64,000 nt of DNA, taken from contig OZ176054.1 in assembly GCA_964247055.1 (NCBI GenBank), positions 6,634,001 through 6,698,000 of the forward strand. The letters are read 5' to 3'. The notes below the pieces were generated by a model. It had not been told where the DNA came from, did not search any database, and saw only the letters and a program-made list of their open reading frames with translations. Position 1 is the first letter of the stretch. Each line of letters opens with the position of its first letter. This document shows positions 33,801 to 46,130 of this stretch, piece by piece. The translations under genes and the position numbers were made by a program. This DNA comes from Paragordius varius. Lineage: Eukaryota; Nematomorpha.

Positions 33801-36362
33801 TTTACTTGTTTGGTAAGACAGGGAATTTTATTCCGAACGCCGTCTTCATATATTGTTACAACTTTTTCCTTTTTGCGAGCATTTTGCCGAAAATTCAATA
33901 TGCATTGATTCACAGCTCTCCTTATTTTTATAATCACTTAGACACTTTTTATTGTAATTATAAATAAAATAAATATTCTGCTAGATCAACTAATTTGACT
34001 TTCGCTACGAGATTTCTTATATCAGAAAAAACGATATCGGAATCAATGAATGAAATAAATGTTAAAATGGCCAATCAATATGGCTAAAAATTAAAATATC
34101 ATAATACCTTTTTACTGTAAAATGCTTCATGGCGGTTGTTAGGAAATTCAGAATTTGTCCAAAAACTTGAAATAAATATTCAATTTTAATCATGCTTAAT
34201 TCTTACAACTTAAAAATTATTAAACTAAAACCGTATTTTGTTTTACGACAGTTCTTTATTAGTTTTACGGTTTATAAAAGAGTATAAAGGGTAGAGAAAA
34301 CACATATTCACACCAAAAATCACGCTCAATTTATCTAAATTTATATATTATCTTTATTTTTACCTCATTTACATAATTCAAAAATTTACCGAGTTTTCGA
34401 GAGATTACTTCAACGTAAATATATGTATGAAAAAAAACAGACTGGCAAACTTTACGCTCCTAATAAACAAATAAAAATCCTACTGTTCAGTTTACAATCA
34501 CACAGCCCATCATGAAGTCTTTTTATAGCATCAGTTTTATTTAATAAGCAGCACAGATAAATTTTGATTATTCTGCATTTTTTTTCGTATATCGTTAAAT
34601 AGGCTAAAATACTAGTTTAGGTTTAATTTGGGGCTACTATTAAATAACTTATATTCTATTTTTTTTATAAAATATATCTCTGTAATTAAAGTCCTGCGTA
34701 TATCAAGCCATATATTTCGCCAATGTGATAAATACAAATATAAAACTTTTTTTGCAACTTGGCCTCTGCCATGCTAAAATGTGCTTCTCATAATCTTTTT
34801 TTTTTGAAAAAATAGCGCCTATTAGCAAATCGCCTGCTGCATGCATTTTTCCGTTGTCAAATAAGCTTTTTTTATATTTGCTCAAAGTTAAAAATACCTT
34901 AGGCAGTATTATGGGATTCTCATAATGAACCACTAAGTATTTTTATCATTTTTTTACAAATGTTCGGTGAATATTTTTTATTACGTATTATAAATAAGGG
35001 GTCATGATGCGTAGAGCCATTTATGTTTTTTCGCAATCGATTATGAGAGGGGCCCACTCTAAACATGTCACTTTTATATTTAATGCAGTTAATGGTCGGA
35101 ACGCCCGGATTAAGTTTTGAAGAAGCAAAGGCACACATGGCTATATGGGCCATTCTAGCAGCTCCCTTAATCATGTCCAATGATATTGTCAAGGTCCCCG
35201 AACGTATAAGAAAGGAAATCCTACAAAATTCTGAGATTATTGCTGTAAATCAAGATGTCTTGGGTATTCAAGGACGTATGTTATATCAAGTAATTTGGAA
35301 ATTGTGTATAATATATTTGTATAATGTAGAGTCATTTCTATTTCAAATAAAACAGCCACTATGCGCATGAACATATGAAAATGATTTTGAATCTGTACAA
35401 TTTTCTATCCCTACCATGATATAGGGTTAATGGGTTTTAATTTATTAAGGGTAAATTGTGTGACTGCGCATTTAATCGTTCTTGGCTACAAACAATTCAT
35501 TTATAACATTTATTAAATTATGTCCTAATACGTATAAAACCGAAGTTAACCTTTTTGCTTTTAATTCAAATACATAATTATCTTTTTTATATTGAGTTGC
35601 TTGATAAAAAAGAATTTGTATATTTATTCATGGTTGATGTTGTTAAATAGGTTTGTGGTAAATTTTCATTAACTACTACAAAACAAATATCTTTTTTAAT
35701 AATTATTAATAAACAATTATATAAAGTTGATAAAATAGGATAAATTCAAAATAATGCTATCAATTAATTAATTATATAAGTATCAGAAATCAACAATCTT
35801 TTTGTCTTTTATGTTTTTATCATTACTTAATTAAAAAGAGGATCATAGATTCAAAATTTATAATTTTACACATACGCGTTATATTGATAATAAAACCCAT
35901 AAATATTTACGATTTGTTAGCAAGATTTAGTGCAAGTATGGTTAAAGCCCATTGCTCCACTGGGAACCAAATATGCCGTAGCATTTTTATACGCATTCCC
36001 TGATGACACTTTTTTCTCGATAAATGGCCATAACATTGGTGGGAATATTGTTAAATCTAATGGGTTGTTAGATTCAGAGAGTACGACTCCAGAAATAAGT
36101 GCTTCTATCAAAAAGCATTCTTTTACATTCCATTTCAGTGCTTTGGGAATTGAAAGCGACCACAAACAACATTTTCTTTTCAAAGATTTATATGGTACAC
36201 ATTTTTTCTACCAATTATTTTTATTTTATTATCTTTTCCGTTCAAATTATTTTTGTTATTAAAATAGATCACAACAATCAATGGGTTATGTTGCCTCATG
36301 AAAATAAAACAATTAAAATAGCCAAACCTGGTGTTAAATTTTATATGGTATTAAAATCTTAA
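30816..36362 (+). CDS. GH27 alpha-galactosidase / alpha-N-acetylgalactosaminidase, 8 exons
   Basis: Lysosomal-type retaining glycosidase that removes terminal alpha-linked galactose or N-acetylgalactosamine. Exons: 30816-31000, 31069-31270, 31811-31988, 32097-32191, 32553-32714, 35089-35289, 35921-36194, 36268-36362; total 1392 nt, 463 aa. A hydrophobic leader (about residues 8-22) precedes [16 protein letters not shown]. The barrel shows [24 protein letters not shown] (nucleophile Asp about 177), CSWPYY and WRNYWDI (acid/base Asp about 238). It continues NDPDQ and [13 protein letters not shown], and a C-terminal beta domain ends FYMVLKS. The ATG at 30816 is preferred because it gives a leader; an upstream GTG-led frame has no ATG. 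At the substrate-selecting pair, Ser209 is like NAGA, but Tyr212 replaces NAGA's Ala and GLA's Leu, so specificity is open. Intron 5 (2374 bp) carries MITEs. The class is secure; the exact substrate is not. Confidence 0.95.
32833..33062. mobile_element. Palindromic MITE family C, copy 2
   Basis: Runs from TACAGACATGTATCC to GATGCATGACTGTA. The arms (about 100 bp) carry TTAAATGGGTATAAATATTT and meet around AGAGCTCTATGG / CCATAGAGCTCT. It has no ORF of its own. It sits in intron 5 of the GH27 gene and matches 13358-13541. Confidence 0.85.
33395..34115. mobile_element. Possible inverted-repeat transposon in GH27 intron 5
   Basis: The stretch near 33405-33475 (ending CCATTTTCATTGGTCATT) is roughly the reverse complement of 34045-34112 (AATGGCCAATCAATATGGC, AAAATATCATAATACC). 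This suggests ~65-bp terminal inverted repeats around ~0.7 kb. The interior (33700-33940) has a lysine-rich minus frame without a known motif. Confidence 0.4.
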
Positions 36363-36839
36363 ACCTTGAATGATATAAACTATATTTAATTTTGAATCTC
36401 TTCTAAAATTCTCAAATAAAAGGACAATTAATTGAAACCAAATATAAATGTTTATCATACGTATATATTTAATTTTATGCTTATTGTTATAAATTATAAT
36501 CAAATATGGCATTTACTAAGTTTCATACTTCCATTTTTATTACACTAATATTTAATTATATTTTTAGGGAGTTTATATAATAAATTATTGCATATCAAAC
36601 AATTATTAATTTATATATATTCAATAAATTTTATTTTATCCATATTTTCCCCGTTAAATTTTAAACAAAAATTATTTACTTTCGATTTCATGATGTTTTC
36701 TGATTTTAGCAAAAAAGTTTTATGGTGTTAGAGTTAATCCATTGTTGCAGTTTTAAATCCACCTATAATTTAGTCGCATCTATCTAAAATGGTATAATAT
36801 ATATATATATATATATATATATTTAATAAAGGTAAAATA
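36363..36839. other. 3' flank of the GH27 gene
   Basis: AATAAA near 36414 is a plausible polyadenylation signal. The rest is AT-rich, with a TA microsatellite at about 36797-36822. No gene was seen. Confidence 0.45.
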
Positions 36840-37060
36840 CCATTACAGTATGCATTTTAATGTATGTTCATTAATTATATTGCCAGTCGAATAACATAAA
36901 TGGTTTATCCAATGCGTCAAATACTGACCCACGAAATTATTTCGAAGTACACATATGAAAGAGGATTGACGTGAGAATTAACATAGGCTTTAATTTGATG
37001 GATATTTTATAATGTTAAATTTTGAGATTATTATAGCAATTTATGTTAACATTTGTAATA
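36840..37060 (+). repeat. Dispersed repeat H, copy 1
   Basis: Shares CAGTATGCATTTTA, ATAAATGGTTTATC, AGTACACATATGAAAGAGGA and GAGAATTAACATAGGCTT in the same order with 51735-51955. The flanks differ. The type is unknown and it is non-coding. Confidence 0.7.
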
Positions 37061-37199
37061 TTGTTGTTACTTATTTAGATGCGGAATTTTGTGGGTTTTT
37101 ATCTTTGATAAATTAATAAATAGTAAAATACGTATTTTAAGATTTTTATGTTAATTATTCCTAAATTTAATAATAAATATTTTTCAACATGCTAAATAC

Positions 37200-37910
37200 C
37201 TGTATTAATCAATCTTGGTATTATAATTTTATATAGTTGTTATTACTAATTAAAAAAACACAGGTAAATATATATTTGTGAAAATTTAAGTAGATTTTAG
37301 ATTTTTGTCTTTTATGTTTTGCATTGTTAATTATTAATAATTTTTAAGTATTTCAGACATTTTCAGGTAAATTTCGGTTTTTAAATTTAGTCAAATTTAA
37401 TTTTTTTCGTTTTTTTTATGTAACATTGTTAATTGTAATCAATTACTACATATTTTGGACATTTTAATAAATGATAAAATTGCGGTTTTTAACAAATTTA
37501 GTAAAAAAAATTTTTTGGTTTTGCATTGTTAATTGTAATTAATTACTACATATTTTGGACATTATAAATACAGGTAAAAATTGCGGTTTTTAACAAATTT
37601 CAAATTTAACATTTTTTGTATTTTGTATCATTGTTATTAATTACTAAATATTTTGGACATATAAAAAACAGGGGAAAATTGCGGTTTTTAGTAAATTAGT
37701 AAAATTTTTAATTTTTTGTTTAACCTTGCTAATTTATTAATTACTTTATATTTTTTATACATTGATATATACAGGTAAATATTACTATGATTTGCGGTTT
37801 TTTAAATTTTTAGGAAAATTTTTTGTTTTGCATTGATAACTAATATACAAATATAGTTATTTCTGAGCATACAAATAAAAAAGCATGTTACGGTTTTAGG
37901 TTTGACATTT
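37200..37910 (+). repeat. Degenerate ~100-bp minisatellite
   Basis: At least six units, with starts (ACAGGTAAA followed by TTGCGGTTTTTA) near 37260, 37364, 37470, 37570, 37668 and 37772. Each contains GCATTGTTAATT and TTACTAAATATTTTGGACAT. The period is about 98-106 bp. There is no ORF. Confidence 0.8.
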
Positions 37911-38149
37911 TATTTTCCAAATCCAACGATGTATATTTTAACAAACATCTTATGTCACCCATTTCCTCAGAATTGTGAATATTCGTTCGTTTTCAAATTT
38001 ATGGTAATATTAATTGTTTTTTACAAATTTTTACCCAAATTTAAAAAAGCAAACGTATCTTTAAGCCAAAATTCTGAGGTGAGAGAAATGCATCATCGAA
38101 TAAAAAAGTATTTAAAATCTTAAAGTGTTTATTCCCGTTTTCATAATGC

Positions 38150-38470
38150 TCCAAAATACCATAAAACTCGCTTCACCAATATTTTGCTGGAAATTAAATT
38201 TTAGGCATATTATCTTTTTGGTAAAAAACTTTTTGTTGTCATAAATTAGCATATGTTTAAGATATTATCGCATAATCTCAGGCTCTTTCGCTTTTGTTTC
38301 AAAAGAATTTGCCCATTTTGGACGGGTCTACGACTTTAAACTTTCGAAGCCCACATGTAAAAAAATATTTAGGTATTGTTTTGCTTTTTAAATGTAGTTT
38401 ATCATATAATTTAGGGATATTTTTTGGAATGGGCTTTTTTAATAAAATATCTAAGAAAATGCTAGCAGCT
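38150..38470 (+). repeat. Dispersed repeat F, forward copy
   Basis: Contains TTGCCCATTTTGGACGGG, TTTCGAAGCCCACATG and ATATTTTTTGGAATGGGC, shared with 29865-30070 and, in reverse, 45840-46130. Confidence 0.55.
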
Positions 38471-39338
38471 ACCACAAAAGTGAAAATAATAATAGCATTC
38501 TAAAATCACTCGTAAGGGATAAAACCCAAAGCATCTTCTAATCATGATATTTACTCATATTTCATCAGGAATATTTTTTGTGTTTAGTTTTTTAAATACT
38601 AAAACAATCTAATTTTTCTTGCATTCCCAAGTTTATAATAATATGTAAATTTTAAGGTAATTTGTTTGGAAACATAGAATTTTAAAATTAATTTCTTAAG
38701 ATAAGCTGATTGCTTGAAATCAGGTTCATGAGTTTATTTTACCTGGCAACATTCCAAAAATATAAAAGTTTCACACTAAATTCCACCAAATCTGGCCTTA
38801 TGATTTATTGCAGAATGGTTATTTTACTAATTCCACTTAAAATAAAAACATTTGTTATTGATTATTTATTTATTTTATTTAAAATGGTAATTTTAACGCT
38901 GCAAACACAGTTCGATTAATCAAATGTTTAATCAAACGTGATAGGTAACTTATACTTTCTCTGTTAAACATAATTTAAAGTATAGTTGATTATATTTAAA
39001 AAATTCTTATAAATTCAAATTATTATTTATTTTAAACTATTACATTTTTATAAAAATTGTATGATAGGTGTTATATAAAATCTTTCTCGTAAGGCTAATA
39101 ACATTTACCGGAAATAAGGTGTTTATCAAATTAACTACATATAAAAAATGTTGACTCTAGCATAAAAACAATATTATATCAGACGCTTCTAGTGTTGATA
39201 TATCGAAATTTCAAAAATAAAAAATATTTTAAGGTTAAATAACAATATTGAGAATCATATATCTGATAAATGTTAAATTGATAACATACTCGATAATTTT
39301 ACAAGCTAAAACGATACCCTTTCACGCGTATACATCCA
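38471..39338. other. Upstream region of the 39339 gene
   Basis: AT-rich. The start (cactcgtaaggg, near 38509) belongs to the dispersed-repeat complex. No exon was recognised, and no clear TATA box could be chosen among many AT-rich candidates. Confidence 0.35.
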
Positions 39339-42300
39339 ATGTTTTCATTTTTTATTTTTACATCAAATAATATGTATTGCTATCTAATCCTGATTGCCAT
39401 GTTAACCTTTTACAATAACTTTAAGGGGAGTGAAGCGTTAAAAGTACCACTAGGTTGGTCAATTTATCAAAAGTTTATTACAAAATATGAGGGATTAGCT
39501 AATTTTACATTTCAATTTTCTGGGGGAACATTTGAACATAAAAACGTCAATTACACGACAATTTTGGGACTAAGCCCACCTGCCCAATATGGTCTAGTTG
39601 ATGGAAATTACGCGGTTACACATAATAATGATGAAGCGCTAAAGGGAGAAATCGTTTTGACTCGTAAGTAAATAACATATCAATAACATTTTGTTTAAAT
39701 ATTACACAGTAATAATTTGTAATTTACAAAACGTATATAAATTTTTTAAAAGACAACCATTCCATTTCAATCACTGATATTTCCAACATATACTATTCGA
39801 AAGAATTTTAAATAATGTAATTGGATTTATTACTAATTAACTTATATTCTTTATTTTGCAATTTAAAACGATAAGTAATATAATATTGGAAAAATTATGG
39901 TTTTTTAGAAAAAAAAATATTTGTTTTCATTTTTCTACTTCTCCGTTTAATTTTTTTACGCTAATAAAATTTGAGGAGAACTCATGGTTAATAGCAATTA
40001 TGGACTTTTGATAACAGATATTGTTGCTCATATATTTTTTATTTTTATACCCTTTAAAACCATTATTTTATTAATTATCATATTAGTTATGTTGCCAAAT
40101 AATTTTTTTATTTGACGGCACTGAGAACGACGAAAATTTTATGTTATGATAATTAATTAAACATTTATATATACTATATACCAAGGGTGGCCAAACGGTA
40201 GACCGCGGTCGATACGTGCCCGTGAGACTCCAAAACGTGCCGACTGAAAAAATCTTAAAAAATAAAAAATATTTTTGCATGGAATTTTTCACAAAAGTTA
40301 ATTTATGCAGAAACGAGAGTTATAATTGATTATATATTAAAATTTTAATTGCGTAAATAAACTGTGGTGCCTGTTCGCAAAATATAATGTTAGTTATAAT
40401 TTTAACAAAAATTTAATATCTAACACTTGCAAAAATATAAAATCCTTTAGACAATTAAAAACGAAACGTTTATAATGGTTCTTGTTAAAATGAAAAAAAG
40501 ATATTTAAATTATATCATAGCCATAATATTAATAAAAATGGAATATTACGGTGAGCAGACACAATGCTAGTTTTCATTAAACATTGCCAGATAGCACATG
40601 AAACAAAAAGAATTATCATCGGCTAATAATAGTAAAAAGTGAATAAAATATCTATAAGCCAATAAAAATTCCTTTGAATATATATACATGACAATAATTA
40701 ATGAAGACTAGCATAAAACTCATACTCTAATTAAGCAATAATAGGGCAGCAAGTGTTTTTGTTTGCTTAGAAGCAAAAAATTCAATAGTTTTTGGCAATA
40801 TTTTAAAGGTTTTTGTAAAAAATATCCAAAGACCTTTTAATGTTTTTCGTGGTTAGTGAGATGTTAGTAAAATATATTATAATTTGTATTTCTGTTATCA
40901 TCTAGCTAATCATTATAACTACAAGATATCAGAAAATTCAGAAATAACAATGGAAATAGATGTTAACCAATATTTTAGGACCGGTGACCTGGAACATAAC
41001 ATTACATTGATTGAAGTTTTGTCACGGAAGGTAGTGAAATTGAATCCACAAAAGGGTGTTTGCTTATTGGAAAAAAGAGGGTTTATAGACGAATTGGGAA
41101 GCTACCATATTATTGCTAATGATAAGATCATCAGAACGTTTGATGTCATATATGCTGCACCAACTATTAAAATTTACAAAACATATAATAGAAGATTCCT
41201 GCATAAACAAAATTGTCAGAAGCTGTTTTTAAATCAAAATTTAACTCAAAAATGTCTTTTTGAACTAGAGGATAAAAATGGAGTCGTTTTAAAAACTGGT
41301 CGGGGATTAATAAATATTAATATATCAGTAACTCACAACGATATATATACACTAAAAGTAAATAACGTCCATATCCGAAAATGGAATATAACTGTACAAA
41401 GTATGTATTTACTCTTTTATCTAAAGTCTTTATTATATATATATATATATATACCATTTACAATTCAATTTCACCCTTAAACAATTCAAATTCACCCTCG
41501 AACAATTCAAATTCACCCTCAAATAAAATATATGTTTTTTAAGATTAAAAATTACCTATATTTTATATATTTTTCAAAAATAAAAATTTTGTTTTAAATT
41601 AAAATAATACTGAAAAAATAATAAACTATACCATAAACATATATTTCATATTAATAATGAGTTATATTAGTTCGAAAACAATTTATTTTTAGGGTGAATT
41701 TGAATTGTTCAAAGGTGAATTTGCATTGTTCAAGGGTGAATTTGAACTGTAAATGGTATATATATATATTATATATATTGTAATTTTTAGTGGAATAGGA
41801 ATATTATATATTATCCCAATATAATTTATTAAAAATGAATTATTTATATAATATGTGTAAAGTTTATTAATATTGATGACATAATTTTTATGTTGTTGTA
41901 TTTTTAGGTATGGGCAATCACTTTGAAACAAGTAAACATGAAAACTATTTTTATAATGCAATTTTGATAAATCGTTTGATATACGTTAGTCTGATACATA
42001 ATATGCTACATAGATAGCTCAAGGAAATATTATGACTGTGATAGCTATGTAAAATTTTCTACACTTGGGTGGAATATCCATACTACGATAATCCTAGGCC
42101 CGTCATACGAATCGATTTCTGCAATTCGGTGTCTCAGACAGTCGATCAAAAACAGTTGGTCTTGTCGGGTCTGAAACCTGTTTTTTACAATTATTCGTAT
42201 ATTTATCTGAAAAAATATAAATATCTCCATAAAATAAATTTGGAATGTGTAAAATGCAAAGAAAGTTCCCAAGGTATAATAGTTGAATTACATATATAAT

Positions 42301-44335
42301 AAAAAATTTTGGTACCACTGATTCTGATATCCTTTAAACTTTAATTTTAACTGTTTAACACTTTGATTCAAATTGGGGTATCTAAATACCCCAGACTAAA
42401 TTTAAGTTAGGATTTTTAAAAAACTACTGAAGAAAACGTTACCAATTTAAATATATGTTTCTACCCTAAAAATTAAATAAATAAGCAATTAAATAAAATT
42501 TTTTTTTTAAAATAAGTTCCATGTCAAACTACTTCGACGCCATTTTTATTTAAGAAAATTTTGCAAACATCGTCTTCATTTAATTTTAGGGTAAAATTAA
42601 AGCTAATTTTTTATTTAAATTACATCTAACATTGATAGAAATAGAAAAAACGGTTTATTTTGTATTTTCAATTTTACCATTGCACACATGTCACGTTGAC
42701 TAAATTTTTACATTTCGTAGCTTTTAATAAGTAATATCAAGTATTTTTGAATAAAATTTTTTATATATTTCGGTTTATTAATGTAATATAAGTGCAAAAT
42801 TTTGCCATTGTTTCGATTCCTTCCATATTTTAGAGAATTTTAAGGCCTGGGGTATCCAACTACCCCAATTTGAATCCAAGGACTGACATGAATGTGTTAT
42901 ATGTGCAAGTGTTAAATATGTTAGCATCTACTTTTAATATTAAAATAAGATATAATTAGTGTTTGTCAGCTGTTGGCATTTAGTAAACACATTACCTTTT
43001 GGGATAGTTTTATAAAGTACAATAACTTTCAAAAAGTTTATTTAAAACATTGAGCTCTGGGATAGAGAGATAACCCAAAATGAAACTAGTAGAAAAAGTG
43101 AAAAGGTAATAAAGTGTTAAATATTTGTATTTTATTAAATTTTAATATCGCAAACTTCTAAGATTTCTTGCAACATATTCTTATTTCAAAACTAAATTAG
43201 ACTACAGAAATAGTAATATTTATTCTTAATAGCCTATAGCCTTCGTGCTGGGAGTTTGGAAGGCTATGTTATAATTCCGGAAAAAGTCGTGTTTATTACT
43301 GCTATTATAATTAAATAATAATTTTTTTGTGGTTTAGGTCGAATAAAAGTATGTACAATAGAGGAAAACACATCAACTAAATTCTATTTGATTAATACAT
43401 AAATTCAATCAGGATTGAAATTAAAATTATTAACTTTCGATTAATGACAAGATTAAACCAGATAATTTATCATTTACAAATAAGATTCTACATTAGATTT
43501 AAATTATAAATTTTGAGCACTTTGGCTTCGATTAATTGTAGTTAGGTGAGCGGCAATAGTATTTTTTAATTACTTTATTTAATTATAATATAAAAGCTTG
43601 ATTAATACTCAAGCTCTAAAAGGTTTTCTGCATTATACCATTTTTCTAGATCTAGATCATAAAATAATTTCATCTAAACTTCAATATTTATAATATATTC
43701 ATTACTTCTCAGTTAATAAGAAGCTCTATCAGCCCATTTATAAATAAGGATAAGAATAACAATTTACGAGCACAAAATTTGAGTAAAAAAATTGGGTTAA
43801 TAGATGTTAATTCATCGATTCGTATATTGGCTTTTTAGGGGATAATTGGATGACAAACTTTAATATATAATTAATAAATGAATTAAAAAAATTCACAAGT
43901 TTTTAACTCAAATCTGACGACAAAGTGGGATTTTTTGGTGCCAATCCTCTTATAAAATGTAGAATTCTGATCAATAATAGTTACGTTAATATTTGCAATG
44001 CCTATTAAAAAAATTTTTTATTAATTTTAATAAATTACATTTTTTGTTCGATTAAAACATAAAAAAATATAAGATATATAATTAATTAATACATTGTGCT
44101 TTCTATTATTTAAAACAATTTAGATATCACATGGGACAATAGAATAAGTGTATGGGATCAAGTTAAACCTTATCTTCTGATAGGTCAGCAAACGACTGAG
44201 GTAACCATTTTTTCGCATGCGCGTTCACATACTTTCCGATGCAGTGCTGATCATTGCATGAAATATAATTTGACTGCTGGAAATAGCATAAGATTAACAG
44301 GGGGTCTTACATTAAATGTGGTAAATGTTAAATAA
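39339..44335 (+). CDS. Unrecognised secreted glycoprotein, 6 exons
   Basis: Family not recognised. Proposed exons: 39339-39663, 40906-41400, 41908-41931, 42018-42048, 42098-42273, 44124-44335; total 1263 nt, 420 aa. All introns are GT-AG (first donor GTAAGT, second GTATGT) and all phases agree. The N-terminus has a hydrophobic run (MYCYLILIAMLTFY) like a signal peptide; the second Met may be the true start. There is no later membrane segment and no ER-retention tail. At least eight N-X-S/T sequons occur, including NFT, NYT, NIT, NLT and NYS, and nine or more cysteines follow exon 1. Exon 2 has a stretch (GVCLLEKRGFIDELGSYHII) that could be an Ig-like beta fold, but this is only an impression. 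The 24- and 31-nt exons 3 and 4 are the weakest part. Intron 2 holds a fold-back element and intron 5 a MITE. Confidence 0.65.
40182..40400. mobile_element. Possible hAT-type end in intron 1 of the 39339 gene
   Basis: CCAAGGGTGGCCAAACGGTAG with GACCGCGGTCGATACGTGCC looks like a left hAT-type end. A right end was not found, so the limit is a guess. Confidence 0.35.
41432..41781. mobile_element. Fold-back element family D, intron 2 of the 39339 gene
   Basis: Left arm: TATATACCATTTACAATTC, then three ~22-bp units (AACAATTCAAATTCACCCT). Right arm: the complement, three units (GGGTGAATTTGAATTGTTCA), then AAATGGTATATATAT. The core is AT-rich. A related copy is in PDI intron 11 (24442-24648). Internally repetitive arms are typical of Foldback-type elements. 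Confidence 0.8.
42355..42915 (+). mobile_element. MITE family A, copy 5
   Basis: TTAACACTTTGATTCAAATT to GCAAGTGTTAA, with the inner pair GGGGTATCTAAATACCCC and CTGGGGTATCCAACTACCCC. It lies inside intron 5 of the 39339 gene. Confidence 0.88.
42916..44123. other. Remainder of intron 5 of the 39339 gene
   Basis: AT-rich. No further exon or repeat was identified. Confidence 0.35.
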
Positions 44336-44830
44336 ATTATTCATTTCATTCTATGTTTTATCTGAACTAATAGGAAGTCAGTAGAATTAATAATAAAATT
44401 TAATGGGTAGTGGCAAAGTGTTCTCAGAAATATAATTATGATATTAGGGATTAGGGAGTCATATTGCATATGATCTATTATATTAAGAAAAAAAATTACG
44501 CTTTCTAATAAAGCCGAAGCGAGTCTGGATCAATTCTATTCAAAAAGTTCAAATAATAAACTGTGCTTTTTGATAATGTTTTAATTTTAAATATAATTTG
44601 TTATAAGTAATAATTAGGTCACAATGCAATAGGAACTTAAAATTTTTTTAACCAAATATAATTTGTAAGTATAGATTTTCTGAATTAATCAAAATATTTT
44701 TTTCAATTTCTAGATTTCAATAGAATATTTGATATAAAAACCGATAGAATCTTTAAATTGTATTACAATTCATAATAATTTTTGAATAATTTTTGAATAT
44801 CAATATTCATTTACAATCAAGGTATTTATT
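44336..44830. other. 3' flank of the 39339 gene
   Basis: AATAAA-type signals occur near 44388. AT-rich, with no exon recognised. Confidence 0.4.
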
Positions 44831-45840
44831 CATAACACTAGCTAACAAATTACTTTTTTTAAACTGCCATTCTTATAAATTTAAATTTTTATTCATTAAA
44901 AAATTGGTCTAACTCTTAAGAATTTTTTTTTATTAGGGTTTATCGAAAATTTTCGGCTCTGATTTAACATTTAACTCGAAATTTAAAATTAACAGTTTTA
45001 GATAGAGAGCCATGTATTATATATCATTCAAAAGAGCGCGAAAAACTGTATCTTTCGAGTGGTAGAAGGCTATTTAAATTTATTTGATTTAAAAGTATAG
45101 TCAAAATTTTTAACTCTTAAATAAATCAAATATTTTCACATACAAACTACTTAGATAATCATATAATCATTTTAATATAATTATTAGGGTTACATTAGTG
45201 TTTAATAAAAAAAATCTTTGTAAATCTTTTGGTTTGCTTATTAAATAAAAAATATTATCATAATTATTTTATCTAGTGGATAAAATGTATAGTTATAACT
45301 GTAAATTTATTACATAATGGCTATGAAAAATCAAAAATACCAACTTCGTTTTAAGCCTTTAAAATTTTGAAATTATAAGCCATGTAAAGAAAATAAATTA
45401 ATATTGATAAGATGGTAGTTTTTTAAAAAACAAAAAACTTAACATGGCTGTTTGAATGGCAGAAAAGCAATAAATAAATGTTTTAATCAAAAAGACTTTC
45501 TTGTGTTATCTACGGACATTCATTGCCATTTGGACAAAGTATAAGCTATTTTTATCCATTTTAAAATATAATAATGAAAAACGCTTTCGCTTCGCGCGTT
45601 TGTCGCTTCCTATGTCCAATATTAACTATCGATGTAAAACATATTAGTATGCATTTTATAGATTTTTTATACTCTTTTGAATGATATATAACAAATGGGC
45701 ATTTGTTCCATTTCAAAGAATAACATTTTTTAGTAAAATTTCGAAAGAGAGTGCATAATCCAAAATAGTTTAAACTTTTATGGTAAGTGCTCCATATCAG
45801 AAAATGACAAAATCTGAGCACGTTTTTGTAAATTTTTAAT
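44831..45840 (-). mobile_element. Repeat family E, copy 1
   Basis: Inverted relative to 54175-55286. Both share TTTCGCTTCGCGCGTTTGTC, CCAATATTAACT, TAGTATGCATTTTATAGA and a terminal CACTxGxxAACAAATT. Length is about 1.0 kb. The minus frame at 45561-45821 shows no known motif. The inverted ends suggest a non-autonomous DNA transposon. Confidence 0.7.
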
Positions 45841-46130
45841 GAAAGCTTAAATGCTTCATTCCAAAAATATGGCTAAATATCACAAACCACTTATAAAGAG
45901 CAAACAATATTTTTATGATGCAAAGATGTGGGCTCCAAAAGTCCCAAATTTTTTTTACTTTTCTAAAACGGTATAATTCTTTTAAAATAAACTCGAAAAT
46001 GCCTGGATTGCGCGATATATTAAAAATATGCTAAATTTCATCAAAAAATATATTTTTTAAAAAATGCGTAATTTTTACAAAAATTTAATTTTTTACAAAA
46101 TGTTGTTGAAGCGTCCTCATCATTTTTAGG
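45841..46130 (-). repeat. Dispersed repeat F, reverse copy
   Basis: CATTCCAAAAATATGGCTAA, GATGTGGGCTCCAAAAG and AAATGCCTGGATTGCGCGA are the complement of the forward copies. It abuts repeat E. Confidence 0.6.

Noticed and set aside
34920-35192. A 90-aa minus-strand ORF
   Set aside because: It overlaps GH27 exon 6 in antisense; the sense frame is conserved.
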